A DNA stretch of 34,454 bases from Streptomyces sp. 150FB (GCF_000818195.1 NZ_JTHL01000001.1:8124590-8159043); one strand, 5' to 3'; positions 23,603-32,535 are shown, counted from the stretch's first letter. The notes: generated from the letters alone by a model not told the origin. Numbers and translations: made by a program.

Positions 23603-24757
23603 GTGACGGACGGAGCAGTTGATAGGGCCGTGCGCGTGCTCATCGCGGCGGACAAGTTCAAGGGCTCGCTCACGGCGGTACAGGTCGCCGAGCGGGTGAC
23701 CGCGGGGCTGCGGAGTGCCGCCCCCGGGGTGAGCGTCGAGACGCTGCCGGTCGCCGACGGCGGTGACGGAACCGTCGCCGCCGCTGTGGCGGCCGGCTTC
23801 GAGCGGCGCGAGGTACGGGTCACGGGGCCGCTCGGTGAGGCGCGGAGTGCCGCGTACGCCCTGCGGGACGGCACGGCCGTCGTCGAGATGGCCGAGGCCT
23901 CCGGTCTCCAGCACCTGCCCGACGGGGTGTTCGCGCCCCTCACGGCGACCACGTACGGCTCGGGCGAGTTGCTGCGCGCCGCGCTCGACGCCGGCGCCCG
24001 CAGCATCGTCTTCGGCGTCGGCGGAAGCGCCACGACGGACGGCGGGGCGGGCATGCTGGCTGCGCTCGGCGCGCGCTTCCTGGACGGGGAAGGGCGGCCC
24101 GTGGCCCCCGGAGGCGGCGGGCTGCGCGATCTGGTGACCGCCGATCTGACCGGCGTCGACCCCCGTATGGCGGAGACGGACATCGTCCTCGCCAGCGACG
24201 TCGACAATCCGCTGACCGGCGCCAAGGGAGCGGCGGCGGTCTACGGCCCGCAGAAGGGCGCGACCCCCGAGGACGTCGCCACCCTCGACGCCGCGCTCAG
24301 CCACTACGCGCGCGTCCTGGAGACGGCCGTCGGCCCGCGTGCCGGCGCCCTCGCCCAGTCGCCGGGCGCGGGCGCTGCAGGCGGTATCGGGTACGGAGCC
24401 CTGGTCGGCCTCGGCGCCCGCTTCCGCTCCGGGATCGAGGTCATGCTCGACGTACTCGGCTTCGCGGCCGCCCTCGCCAGGGCCGACCTCGTCATCACCG
24501 GCGAGGGCTCCCTCGACGAGCAGACCCTGCACGGCAAGGCGCCCGCCGGGGTCGCGGCCGCCGCCCGCGCCGAGGGTGTCGAGGTCATCGCGGTCTGCGG
24601 CCGGCTCTCGCTGCCCGCCGGCGTCCTCGGCGGAGCGGGCATCCGCCGGGCGTACGCCCTGACCGACCTGGAGCCCGACCCGGCCCGCTGCATGGCGGAG
24701 GCGGGCCCGCTGCTGGAGCGGCTGGCGGCGGACATCGCCCGCGACTTCCTGCTCTGA
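23603..24757 (+). CDS. Glycerate kinase (GarK/GlxK type)
   Basis: 384 residues, the normal length for class II glycerate kinases. Characteristic segments are VLIAADKFKGSLTAVQVAERVTAGL, LPVADGGDGTVAAAV, FGVGGSATTDGGAGMLAALG, ASDVDNPLTGAKGAAAVYGPQKGA, GAAGGIGYGALVGLGA and the ATP-site loop GEGSLDEQTLHGKAPAGVA. It phosphorylates glycerate to 2- or 3-phosphoglycerate in the cytoplasm. A link to glyoxylate made by the ethylmalonyl-CoA operon 10 kb away is possible, but the genes are not in one unit. GTG 23603 has AAGGAAA 8 nt upstream. A small inverted repeat TGCTT/AAGCA (23572-23587) lies just before it. Confidence 0.95.
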   Translation: MTDGAVDRAVRVLIAADKFKGSLTAVQVAERVTAGLRSAAPGVSVETLPVADGGDGTVAAAVAAGFERREVRVTGPLGEARSAAYALRDGTAVVEMAEASGLQHLPDGVFAPLTATTYGSGELLRAALDAGARSIVFGVGGSATTDGGAGMLAALGARFLDGEGRPVAPGGGGLRDLVTADLTGVDPRMAETDIVLASDVDNPLTGAKGAAAVYGPQKGATPEDVATLDAALSHYARVLETAVGPRAGALAQSPGAGAAGGIGYGALVGLGARFRSGIEVMLDVLGFAAALARADLVITGEGSLDEQTLHGKAPAGVAAAARAEGVEVIAVCGRLSLPAGVLGGAGIRRAYALTDLEPDPARCMAEAGPLLERLAADIARDFLL

Positions 24758-24853
24758 GCGGCCCGGTTCGGGACACCCGGATGCCCGGCCGGCCGGGCGG
24801 AGCGCACCGATCCGAGCCTAGGGTGCTGTGTGCCGAACAAAGGATCCCGCCCT

Positions 24854-25999
24854 ATGACGCGCCCCACGGAGAACGCAGCGCCGTACCGCCTGAGGACGAT
24901 CAGCAGCGAGGAACATCTCGCGTTCGTCGCCGGCAGACCGTCGGCGAGCCATATGCAGGTTCCTTCGTGGGGTGACGTCAAGCCGGACTGGCGGGCCGAG
25001 AGTCTCGGCTGGTTCGACGAGCGGGGAGACATCGCGGGGGCGGGTCTCGTCCTCTACCGGCCGGTGCCGAAGCTCAACCGCTATCTCGCCTATCTGCCCG
25101 AGGGGCCGCTGATCGACTGGTACGCCCAGGACCTCTCGCTGTGGCTGCGGCCGATGCTGGCCCACCTGAAGGCCCGGGGCGCGTTCTCGGTGAAGATGGG
25201 ACCGCCGGTCGTGGCCCGGCGCTGGGACGCGGACACGGTCAAGGCAGCCGTCGCCGACCCGGCCGCCCACCGGCTCGGGAACGTCGAACCCACCGCCTCG
25301 GACCCGCGGGCCCCCGGCATCGCGGCCCAGTTGCGCCGGGCGGGCTGGCGCCAGGGTGACGACGGCGGCCAGGACGGCTTCAGCGCGGGCCAGCCCCGGT
25401 ACGTCTTCCAGGTGCCGTTCGCCGGAAGGTCGCTGGAGGACATCCAGCGCGGCTTCAACCAGCAGTGGCGCCGCAACATCAAGAAGGCCGAGAAGGCCGG
25501 GGTGAAGGTGGTCAGGGCCGACCACGACGAACTCCCGGTCTTCTACGAGCTGTACCGGGAGACCGCCGAGCGCGACAGGTTCCTGCCGCGCCCGCTGCCG
25601 TACTTCCAGCGCATGTGGAGGGCGCTGAGCGCCGAGGACCCCGACCGTATGCGGCTCTACCTCGCCCACCACGAGGGCGAGGTGCTGTCGGCGGCCACGA
25701 TGCTCACCGTCGGGGCGCACGTCTGGTACTCGTACGGCGCCTCCACCAGCCGCAAGCGTGAGGTGCAGCCCAACAACGCGATCCAGTGGCGGATGATGAG
25801 CGACGCCCACGAGATGGGCGCCTCGGTCTACGACCTGCGCGGCATCACCGACACGCTCGACGAGAGCAACCACCTGCTCGGGCTGCTCCGCTTCAAGGCG
25901 GGCACCGGGGGCCAGGCCGCCGAATACCTCGGCGAGTGGGACTTCCCGCTCAGCAAGCTGCTGCACAAGGCGTTCGACCTCTACATGGCGCGGCGCTGA
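24854..25999 (+). CDS. FemX/FemAB-family peptidoglycan bridge aminoacyltransferase
   Basis: 381 residues. The FemAB fold of two GNAT-like halves is indicated by SASHMQVPSWGDVKPDWRAE, the lysine-rich QQWRRNIKKAEKAGVKVV in the middle, LPVFYELYRETAERDRFLPRP, and the C-terminal SYGASTSRKREVQPNNAIQWRMMSDA, YDLRGITDTLDE and GLLRFKAGTGGQAAEYLGEWDF. In Streptomyces, whose stem peptide carries LL-diaminopimelate with a single glycine bridge, such an enzyme uses glycyl-tRNA to add that glycine to lipid II. It acts at the inner face of the membrane and is soluble. ATG 24854 has AAAGGA 9 nt upstream; an in-frame GTG at 24830 is less likely. Confidence 0.9.
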   Translation: MTRPTENAAPYRLRTISSEEHLAFVAGRPSASHMQVPSWGDVKPDWRAESLGWFDERGDIAGAGLVLYRPVPKLNRYLAYLPEGPLIDWYAQDLSLWLRPMLAHLKARGAFSVKMGPPVVARRWDADTVKAAVADPAAHRLGNVEPTASDPRAPGIAAQLRRAGWRQGDDGGQDGFSAGQPRYVFQVPFAGRSLEDIQRGFNQQWRRNIKKAEKAGVKVVRADHDELPVFYELYRETAERDRFLPRPLPYFQRMWRALSAEDPDRMRLYLAHHEGEVLSAATMLTVGAHVWYSYGASTSRKREVQPNNAIQWRMMSDAHEMGASVYDLRGITDTLDESNHLLGLLRFKAGTGGQAAEYLGEWDFPLSKLLHKAFDLYMARR

Positions 26000-26023
26000 C
26001 CCGGCTCTACGGCGCTGACCCGG
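25991..26023. repeat. 14-bp direct repeat across the femX-like stop codon
   Basis: CGGCGCTGACCCGG occurs at 25991-26004 (including the stop codon at 25997-25999) and again at 26010-26023, a period of 19 bp. Confidence 0.9.
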
Positions 26024-26038
26024 GCCGGCGCCCGTACG

Positions 26039-26089
26039 GTACGGCAGAGGGGCCCGGGTGCGATCCGCACCCGGGCCCCTCCGCCGTAC
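26039..26089. terminator. Very strong bidirectional terminator hairpin
   Basis: Arms 26039-26062 and 26066-26089 pair over 24 bp with one mismatch and a 3-nt loop (ATC); the inner 16 bp are perfect. It lies between the convergent FemX-like and pssA genes, 40 nt from each stop. No U tract follows, as is usual in this genus. Confidence 0.9.
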
Positions 26090-26131
26090 ATCGGCGCAGC
26101 CACATCCGCGTGGCTGTCGGCCGTGGTCGTG

Positions 26132-26983
26132 CTACGGCAACTGCGCCGCACGCGCCTCGCGCCGGTTGTCACGGAAGTTGTTCACGCGCCGTGCCGTGGC
26201 GAAGAGCGGAATCACCGCGCCCGTCACCACCTGGAGCGCGCAGCCCGTCTGGAGCAGCAACTGACCACCCGGGGCGTCGAACGCCCAGGCGGCGAGCAGC
26301 GCCATTGCCGACACGATCCAGCTCAGCACCGCCACCGCGAGGATTCCCCGTGGTTTCGGGTACTCGACCCGGCTCACCATCAGCCAGGCGACACCGACGA
26401 TGGCGAGCAGCGTCGGTACGAAGGGCAGTTCGAGCAGCACGATCGAGACCACCGTCAGCGCGCCGAAGGGGCTCGGCATGCCCTGGAACATGCCGTCCTT
26501 CAGCGTCACACAGGAGAATCTGGCCAGCCTCAGTACGACGGCCAGCAGCACCACGATCCCCGCCAGTGCCGAGACCCGCTGATGAGCGTCGTCCGCGACC
26601 ATCCCGTACACCAGTACGAAATAGGCCGGAGCGAGGCCGAAGCTGATCAGGTCGGAGAGGTTGTCCAGCTCCGCGCCCATCGGCGAGCTGCGCAGCTTGC
26701 GGGCCACGAGTCCGTCGAAGAGGTCGAAGACCGCCGCGCACAGCATCAGGATCACGGCGGTGGCCGCGGAGTGCCGCGCCATGCCGCTCTCGTCGCTGCC
26801 GGTGAGATGGGGAATGAGGATGCCGGTGGTGGTGAAGTACACCGCCATGAAGCCACAGGTCGCGTTGCCGAGCGTGAGGGTGTCCGCTATCGACAGCCGC
26901 ATGGACAGCGGCATGTCTTCCGCTTCGTCCTCGACGGCCTCGTCCTCCGCGACCCAGCCGGCCTGAGTGTCGGGATCAATCAC
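26132..26983 (-). CDS. pssA: CDP-diacylglycerol--serine O-phosphatidyltransferase
   Basis: About 283 residues. The CDP-alcohol phosphotransferase motif is complete (FDGLVARKLRSSPMGAELDNLSD, i.e. DG..AR........G...D...D), with its metal- and CDP-binding aspartates. Around it are several membrane helices, including TCGFMAVYFTTTGIL, AVILMLCAAVFDLF, ISFGLAPAYFVLVYG and further C-terminal spans. It makes phosphatidylserine at the membrane, the substrate of the psd product. The acidic N-terminus (EDEAVEDEAED) is notable. The start is either GTG 26983 or TTG 26989; both overlap the end of psd (stop at 26978-26976 on the same strand), so the genes are translationally coupled. Confidence 0.95.
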   Translation of the reverse strand: MIDPDTQAGWVAEDEAVEDEAEDMPLSMRLSIADTLTLGNATCGFMAVYFTTTGILIPHLTGSDESGMARHSAATAVILMLCAAVFDLFDGLVARKLRSSPMGAELDNLSDLISFGLAPAYFVLVYGMVADDAHQRVSALAGIVVLLAVVLRLARFSCVTLKDGMFQGMPSPFGALTVVSIVLLELPFVPTLLAIVGVAWLMVSRVEYPKPRGILAVAVLSWIVSAMALLAAWAFDAPGGQLLLQTGCALQVVTGAVIPLFATARRVNNFRDNRREARAAQLP

Positions 26984-27623
26984 GGTCAATTCGAGTCACC
27001 CCTGCGGTCGTGGTCTGACCGACCTCGACTGCGACGCCCACACCTTCCGGAAGGTAGATGTCGACACGCGAGCCGAACCGGATCAGGCCGATGCGCTCGC
27101 CCTGCTCCACCTTTGTGCCCTGAGGCAGGTACGGAACGATACGCCTGGCCACCGCTCCGGCGATCTGCACCATCTCGATGTCACCGAGTTCGGTGTCGAA
27201 ATGCCAGACGACGCGCTCGTTGTTCTCGCTCTCCTTGTTGAAAGCCGGAACGAATCCGCCGGGGATGTGCTCGACGGATGTCACCGTTCCCGCGAGGGGA
27301 GCGCGGTTCACATGAACGTTCAGCGGGCTCATGAAGATGGCGACCCGCGTGCGCCCGTCCTTCCACGGCATGATGCTCTGCACCACACCGTCGGCCGGTG
27401 AGATCACGCGGCCCTGGGTGATCTCCCGCTCGGGGTCGCGGAAGAACCACAGCATGCCCGCCGCGAGAGCGGTGGCGGGTACGGCAAGAGCGGCGGCGCG
27501 CTTGGAGCGGCGCGCACGGACCAGAGTGACGGCAGCGGTGGCGAGGGTGGGGAGGAGCCACGGCGATGCTCCGCGCGCGAGGCGGACCCGGCCGCGTGGT
27601 GCAGAGGTTTGGCTGTGGGGCAT
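26976..27623 (-). CDS. psd: Phosphatidylserine decarboxylase (short, archaeal-like type)
   Basis: 215 residues. An N-terminal hydrophobic pair of segments (PWLLPTLATAAVTLV and AAALAVPATALAAGMLWFF) anchors it to the membrane. Then come the conserved FRDPER, GRVISPADGVVQSI, IFMSPLNVHVNRAP, and near the end RFGSRVDIYLP. Gly184-Ser185 is the self-cleavage site; Ser185 becomes the pyruvoyl cofactor. It converts phosphatidylserine to phosphatidylethanolamine. ATG 27623 has GAAGG 7 nt upstream. It precedes and overlaps pssA, giving a psd-pssA operon. About 190 bp separate it from the acyl-CoA dehydrogenase gene on the same strand. Confidence 0.95.
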   Translation of the reverse strand: MPHSQTSAPRGRVRLARGASPWLLPTLATAAVTLVRARRSKRAAALAVPATALAAGMLWFFRDPEREITQGRVISPADGVVQSIMPWKDGRTRVAIFMSPLNVHVNRAPLAGTVTSVEHIPGGFVPAFNKESENNERVVWHFDTELGDIEMVQIAGAVARRIVPYLPQGTKVEQGERIGLIRFGSRVDIYLPEGVGVAVEVGQTTTAGVTRIDRD

Positions 27624-27812
27624 GAATGACCTTCGTAGCGGATGATGCCGCGCTGGCAACGGGGAACGGCGGCTTTCCGTCGATGGTATCGGTTGTGAGC
27701 AGCAACTGAGCAAGCCAGCAACCGAGTCGGGCGGCTTGAAGCCGATGACAGATAACAACAGGTTGTGATCTCCTTCGCAGCCAAAATGGCTGAAATGGTC
27801 AGAAAACGACAA

Positions 27813-29018
27813 TCAGCTCTGGATTCGGTACTCCTCCAGCAGCCGACGGCCGATGATCATTTTCTGGATCTCGGCGGTACCCTCGCCGATCAGCAGCATC
27901 GGCGCCTCACGGTAGAGGCGCTCGATCTCGTACTCCTTGGAGAAGCCGTAGCCGCCGTGGATCCGGAAAGCGTCCTCGACGACTTCCTTGCAGTACTCGG
28001 AGGCGAGGTACTTCGCCATCCCTGCCTCCAGGTCGTTACGTTCCCCGGAGTCCTTTTTGCGTGCCGCGTTCACCATCATCGCATGCGCCGCCTCGACCTT
28101 GGTGGCCATTTCGGCCAGCTTGAACTGAATGGCCTGGTGCTCGGCGATGGGTTTCCCGAAGGTGTGACGCTGCTGCGCGTAGGACACACCCAGCTCGAAC
28201 GCGCGCTGCGCCACACCACAGCCACGCGCGGCCACATTCACACGGCCGACCTCGACGCCGTCCATCATTTGGTAAAACCCTCGGCCGGTGTCACCGCCGA
28301 GTACCCGATTGGCCGGAATGCGCAGTCCGTCCATGATCAGTTCGGTGGTGTCGACCCCCTTGTAACCCATCTTCTCGATCTTCCCGGGGATGGTGAGACC
28401 GGGGCGTACGGTGCCGAAGCCGGGCTCCTTCTCGACCAGAAACGCTGTCATCGACCGGTGCGGCGCGGTGGTTTCGGGGTGGCCCTCGTCACTGCGGCAC
28501 AACACGGCGACGAGAGTGGACGTACCGCCGTTGGTGACCCACATCTTCTGGCCGGTCAGCACATACGTCTCGCCGTCCCGCACGGCCTTGGAGGTGATCG
28601 CCGACACATCGGAACCGAGCGCCGGCTCGGACATCGAGAACGCACCGCGCACCTCGCCCGTCGCCATGCGCGGCAGGAAGGCGTTCTTCTGCTCCTCGGT
28701 GCCGTGCCGCATCAGCAGATACGCCACGATGAAGTGGGTGTTGACGATCCCGGACACCGACATCCAGCCCCGGGCGATCTCCTCGACACACAGCGCGTAC
28801 GTGAGCAACGACTCACCCAGGCCCCCGTACTCCTCGGGGATCATCAGCCCGAACAGGCCCAACTCCTTGAGCCCGTCGACGATCGCCTGCGGATACTCGT
28901 CGTTGTGTTCCAGCTCTGTGGCGACCGGCAGGATCTCCTTGTCGGTGAAGTCCCTTACGGTGGACAGGATTTCGCGCTGGACGTCGGTCAGGCCGGCGGT
29001 CTGGGCGAGTCGGCTCAT
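27813..29018 (-). CDS. Acyl-CoA dehydrogenase, probable methylsuccinyl-CoA dehydrogenase of the ethylmalonyl-CoA pathway
   Basis: 401 residues with the full acyl-CoA dehydrogenase fold: helical N-terminal domain, a beta domain (GAFSMSEPALGSDVSAI, then YVLTGQKMWVTNGG) and a C-terminal helical domain (FGKPIAEHQAIQFKLAEMATKVEAA, IHGGYGFSKEYEIERLYREA, LIGEGTAEIQKMIIGR). The Glu in GEGTAEI is at the position of the usual catalytic base. It is FAD-dependent. As the last gene of the ccr operon, only 5 bp after the MaoC gene, it most likely oxidises (2S)-methylsuccinyl-CoA to mesaconyl-CoA. The characterised proteobacterial enzyme, as I recall, is longer (about 550 residues) because of an N-terminal extension that is absent here. 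Assignment rests on context as well as family. Confidence 0.88.
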   Translation of the reverse strand: MSRLAQTAGLTDVQREILSTVRDFTDKEILPVATELEHNDEYPQAIVDGLKELGLFGLMIPEEYGGLGESLLTYALCVEEIARGWMSVSGIVNTHFIVAYLLMRHGTEEQKNAFLPRMATGEVRGAFSMSEPALGSDVSAITSKAVRDGETYVLTGQKMWVTNGGTSTLVAVLCRSDEGHPETTAPHRSMTAFLVEKEPGFGTVRPGLTIPGKIEKMGYKGVDTTELIMDGLRIPANRVLGGDTGRGFYQMMDGVEVGRVNVAARGCGVAQRAFELGVSYAQQRHTFGKPIAEHQAIQFKLAEMATKVEAAHAMMVNAARKKDSGERNDLEAGMAKYLASEYCKEVVEDAFRIHGGYGFSKEYEIERLYREAPMLLIGEGTAEIQKMIIGRRLLEEYRIQS

Positions 29019-29023
29019 CTGTC

Positions 29024-29530
29024 TCACTGCTCCCGGGGTTCGGGGCGGCCGGGCTGCTCGCCGCCGCGTGTCTCGACGTACGTCCGTGTGGGGACCATAA
29101 CCTTCCGCGTGAACACACACACGACGGTGCCGTCCTGGGTGTAGCCCCTGGTCTCCACCCGCACGACTCCGCGGTCGCTCTTCGACCGCGACGGTGTCTT
29201 GCCGAGCACCGTGCTCTCGCCGTACAGGGTGTCGCCGTGGAAGGTCGGCGCGATGTGCCGGAGCGATTCCACCTCCAGATTGGCGATCGCCTTGCCCGAC
29301 ACATCGGGCACCGACATGCCGAGGAGCAGCGAGTAGACGTAGTTGCCCACCACGACGTTCTTCCCGAAGTCCGTTGCCCGCTCGGCGTAGTTGGCGTCCA
29401 GGTGCAGCGGATGGTGATTCATCGTCAGCAGGCAGAACAGGTGGTCGTCGTACTCCGTGACGGTCTTGCCCGGCCAGTGTTTGTAGACCTCGCCGACCTC
29501 GAACTCCTCAAAGGTGCGTCCGAACCGCAT
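29024..29530 (-). CDS. MaoC-family dehydratase, probable mesaconyl-CoA hydratase
   Basis: 168 residues with a hot-dog fold. FEEFEVGEVYKHWPGKTVTEYDDHLFCLLTMNHHPLHLDANYA is the hydratase signature, with a D-x-x-x-x-H-type pair in NHHPLHLD. VVGNYVYSLLLGM and ESLRHIAPTFHGDTLYGESTVL follow. It would hydrate mesaconyl-CoA to beta-methylmalyl-CoA. It starts 3 bp after the stop of the lyase gene and ends 5 bp before the dehydrogenase start, so it is firmly inside the ethylmalonyl-CoA operon. The proteobacterial mesaconyl-CoA hydratase is about twice this size (double hot-dog); this is a single-domain version. Confidence 0.88.
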   Translation of the reverse strand: MRFGRTFEEFEVGEVYKHWPGKTVTEYDDHLFCLLTMNHHPLHLDANYAERATDFGKNVVVGNYVYSLLLGMSVPDVSGKAIANLEVESLRHIAPTFHGDTLYGESTVLGKTPSRSKSDRGVVRVETRGYTQDGTVVCVFTRKVMVPTRTYVETRGGEQPGRPEPREQ

Positions 29531-29533
29531 GGT

Positions 29534-30523
29534 TCACCCCTCCGGAGCTTCGAAGGCGGTGGTACGGCGCATCCCCGCGGCCCTGCCCTTGCCCGAGATG
29601 ACCAGGGCCATCTTGCGGCTGGCCTCGTCGATCATCTCGTCGCCGAGCATCGCCGAGCCCTTTTTCCCACCGGTCTCCGACGTGTGGTAGTCGTACGCGT
29701 CGAGGATCAACTCGGCGTGGTCGTAGTCCTCCTGGGACGGCGAGAACATCTCGTTGGCCGCGTCGATCTGCCCCGGATGCAGCACCCACTTGCCGTCGTA
29801 GCCGAGCGCGGCCGCACGCCCCGCCACCTCGCGGAACCCCTCCACATCACGGATCTGGAGGTACGGGCCGTCGATCGCCTGGAGATCGTGCGTACGGGCC
29901 GCCATCAGGATGCGCATCAGGATGTAGTGGTACGCGTCGGCGCCGTACCCGGGCGGCTGCTGACCCACCACGAGTGTCTTCATGTTGATGGACGCCATGA
30001 AGTCGGCGGGGCCGAAGACGATGGTCTCCAGACGCGGCGAGGCGGCGGCGATCTCGTCCACGTTCACCAGGCCCCTGGCGTTCTCGATCTGCGCCTCGAT
30101 GCCGATCTTCCCGACCTCGAAGCCCATCGTCCGCTCGATCTGCGTCAGCAGCAGGTCGAGCGCGACGATCTGCTGGGCGTCCTGCACCTTCGGCAGCATC
30201 AGGCAGTCGAGGTTGTGCCCCGCCCCCTCGACCACGGTGATCACATCGCGGTACGTCCAGTGCGTCGTCCAGTCGTTGACCCGTACGACCCGGATCTTGC
30301 CCGTCCAGTCACCCTTGTTGAGCGCGTCGACGATGGTGTGCCTGGCGCCCTCCTTGGCGAGCGGCGCACACGCGTCCTCCAGGTCCAGGAAGACCTGGTC
30401 GGCGGCCAGGCCCTGGGCCTTCTCCAGGAAACGCGGGTTCGAGCCGGGTACGGCGAGACAGGAGCGGCGCGGCCGAAGCCGGTCGGCCGGGGTCTCGGGG
30501 GTGGTGCCGGTCGTGCCGGTCAT
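29534..30523 (-). CDS. HpcH/HpaI aldolase/citrate lyase family protein, probable malyl-CoA/beta-methylmalyl-CoA lyase
   Basis: 329 residues forming a TIM barrel of the CitE/Mcl family. Visible motifs: RPRRSCLAVPGSNPRFLEKA, VFLDLEDACAPLAKEGAR, IRVVRVND, LMLPKVQDAQQI, IEAQIENARGLVNVDEIA (the Glu metal ligand), ETIVFGPADFMASI (the Asp ligand) and YDGKWVLHPGQIDAANEMFSPS. It should cleave beta-methylmalyl-CoA to glyoxylate and propionyl-CoA, and may also act on malyl-CoA. ATG 30523 has GGAGG 7 nt upstream and overlaps the mutase stop by 4 bp (ATGA). Confidence 0.9.
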   Translation of the reverse strand: MTGTTGTTPETPADRLRPRRSCLAVPGSNPRFLEKAQGLAADQVFLDLEDACAPLAKEGARHTIVDALNKGDWTGKIRVVRVNDWTTHWTYRDVITVVEGAGHNLDCLMLPKVQDAQQIVALDLLLTQIERTMGFEVGKIGIEAQIENARGLVNVDEIAAASPRLETIVFGPADFMASINMKTLVVGQQPPGYGADAYHYILMRILMAARTHDLQAIDGPYLQIRDVEGFREVAGRAAALGYDGKWVLHPGQIDAANEMFSPSQEDYDHAELILDAYDYHTSETGGKKGSAMLGDEMIDEASRKMALVISGKGRAAGMRRTTAFEAPEG

Positions 30524-32535
30524 GCGGGGACCTCCAGAGGGTCGAGCTTGTTCGCTTTCCGGATCTCGTCGACGATACGGCCGATGATCTCCGTGATCCC
30601 GAAGTCCTTCGGGGTGAAGACCGCGGCCACGCCGGCCGCGCACAGCTCCCGGGCGTCGGCGCCCGGGATGATCCCGCCGACGATCACCGGGATGTCACCG
30701 GCGCCGGCGACGCGCAGCCGCTCCAGCACATCGGGCACCAGAGCGGCGTGTGACCCCGACAGGATCGACAGACCGACGCAGTGCACGTCCTCGGCCAGCG
30801 CCGCGTCCACGATCTGCGCGGGGGTGAGCCGGATGCCCTGGTAGACGACCTCGAAGCCCGCGTCCCGGGCGCGTACGGCGATCTGCTCGGCGCCGTTGGA
30901 GTGCCCGTCCAGCCCCGGCTTTCCCACCAGCAGCCGCAGCCGCCCACCGCCCAGCTCGGCCACCGTCCTGGACACCTTGTCCCGTACGGCCGCCAGCGGA
31001 GTGCCAGGCCCGGCGCCGACCGTGACCGGTGCGCCGCCCACACCCGTAGGAGCGCGGAACTCACCGAAGACCTCCCGGCAGGCCCCGGCCCACTCACCGG
31101 TCGTCACCCCGGCCCGCGCGCACTCCACGGTCGCCTCCATCAGATTCGCCGTACCGGCCGCCGCCTCCTTCAGCGCGGCCAGCGCCCCGGCGGCGCGGAT
31201 CTCGTCGCGCGCGGCCCGCCACTCCCGCAGGGCACCCACCACCCGGGCCTCGTTCGCCGGGTCGACGGTCATGACGGCCGTGTCGAGATCGGCGGTGAGC
31301 GGACTGGGCTCGGTGGACTCGTGGCAGTTGACCCCGACGACCTTCTCCTCGCCCGACTCGATCCGGGCGCGCCGCTCGGCGTGCGAGGAGACGAGACGGG
31401 ATTTCAGATACCCCGACTCGACGGCCGCCATCGCGCCGCCCATCTCCTCGATCCGGTCGATCTCGGCGCGACTGCCCTCGACCAGCTCCGCGACCTTGGC
31501 TTCCACGACCTCCGAACCGTCGAAGAGGTCCCCGTACTCCAGCAGGTCCGACTCTTCGGCGAGAACCTGCTGGATACGCAGCGACCACTGCTGGTCCCAG
31601 GGCCTGGGCAGGCCCAGCGCCTCGTTCCAGGCGGGGAGCTGTACGGCGCGCGCCCTGGCGTCCTTCGAGAGGGTGACGGCCAGCATTTCGAGGACGATGC
31701 GCTGCACGTTGTTCTCCGGCTGCGCCTCGGTCAGGCCCAGCGAGTTGACCTGGACGCCGTAGCGGAAGCGGCGCTGCCCGGCGTCCTCGATGCCGTACCG
31801 CTCCCGGGTGATCCGGTCCCAGACGCGCGCGAAGGCACGCATCTTGCACATCTCCTCGACGAAGCGGACGCCCGCGTTGACGAAGAACGAGATACGGCCG
31901 ACCACCTCGCCCCTGCGGTCCTCGGGAATCCGCCCCGAGGCGAACACCGCGTCGAGCACGGCGATCGCGGTCGACATCGCGTACGCGATCTCCTGGACCG
32001 GGGTCGCACCCGCCTCCTGGAGGTGGTAGCTGCAGATGTTGATGGGATTCCACCGGGGCATGTGCGTCACCGTGTAGGTGATCATGTCCGTGGTCAGCCG
32101 CAGACTCGGCACCGGCGGGAAGACATGTGTCCCGCGCGAGAGGTACTCCTTGACGATGTCGTTCTGCGTCGTCCCCCGCAGCAGCGCGAGATCGGCGCCC
32201 TGCTCCTCGGCGACCACCCGGTAGAGGGCCAGCAGCCACATCGCTGTGGCGTTGATCGTCATCGAGGTGTTCATCCGCTCCAGCGGAATGGACTCGAACA
32301 GCCGCCGCATGTCCCCGAGATGGGACACCGGAACCCCGACCCGGCCGACCTCGCCGCGCGCCAGGACATGGTCGGGGTCGTAGCCCGTCTGGGTGGGCAG
32401 GTCGAACGCGACGGACAGCCCGGTCTGGCCCTTGGCGAGGTTCCGGCGGTAGAGGTCGTTGGACGCCTCGGCGCTGGAGTGCCCCGCGTACGTCCGCATC
32501 AGCCAGGGCGAGTCCTTCGAACGACGCCCCGTCAT
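30520..32535 (-). CDS. meaA: Ethylmalonyl-CoA mutase (MeaA), B12-dependent
   Basis: 671 residues in one chain. The catalytic barrel domain (about 1-500) shows MRTYAGHSSAEASNDLYRRNL, LSVAFDLPTQTGYDPDH, NTSMTINATAMWLLALYRVV, GTTQNDIVKEYLSRGTHVFPP and NSLGLTEAQPENNVQRI. The C-terminal cobalamin-binding domain has LVGKPGLDGHSNG with Asp543 and His545 (the lower axial ligand), then GLSILSGSHAALVP and IVGGIIPG. It rearranges ethylmalonyl-CoA to methylsuccinyl-CoA. The length and operon position separate it from the two-subunit methylmalonyl-CoA mutase. The ATG at 32535 overlaps the ccr stop by one base (TGATG). No epimerase gene is in this operon. Confidence 0.95.
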   Translation of the reverse strand: MTGRRSKDSPWLMRTYAGHSSAEASNDLYRRNLAKGQTGLSVAFDLPTQTGYDPDHVLARGEVGRVGVPVSHLGDMRRLFESIPLERMNTSMTINATAMWLLALYRVVAEEQGADLALLRGTTQNDIVKEYLSRGTHVFPPVPSLRLTTDMITYTVTHMPRWNPINICSYHLQEAGATPVQEIAYAMSTAIAVLDAVFASGRIPEDRRGEVVGRISFFVNAGVRFVEEMCKMRAFARVWDRITRERYGIEDAGQRRFRYGVQVNSLGLTEAQPENNVQRIVLEMLAVTLSKDARARAVQLPAWNEALGLPRPWDQQWSLRIQQVLAEESDLLEYGDLFDGSEVVEAKVAELVEGSRAEIDRIEEMGGAMAAVESGYLKSRLVSSHAERRARIESGEEKVVGVNCHESTEPSPLTADLDTAVMTVDPANEARVVGALREWRAARDEIRAAGALAALKEAAAGTANLMEATVECARAGVTTGEWAGACREVFGEFRAPTGVGGAPVTVGAGPGTPLAAVRDKVSRTVAELGGGRLRLLVGKPGLDGHSNGAEQIAVRARDAGFEVVYQGIRLTPAQIVDAALAEDVHCVGLSILSGSHAALVPDVLERLRVAGAGDIPVIVGGIIPGADARELCAAGVAAVFTPKDFGITEIIGRIVDEIRKANKLDPLEVPA

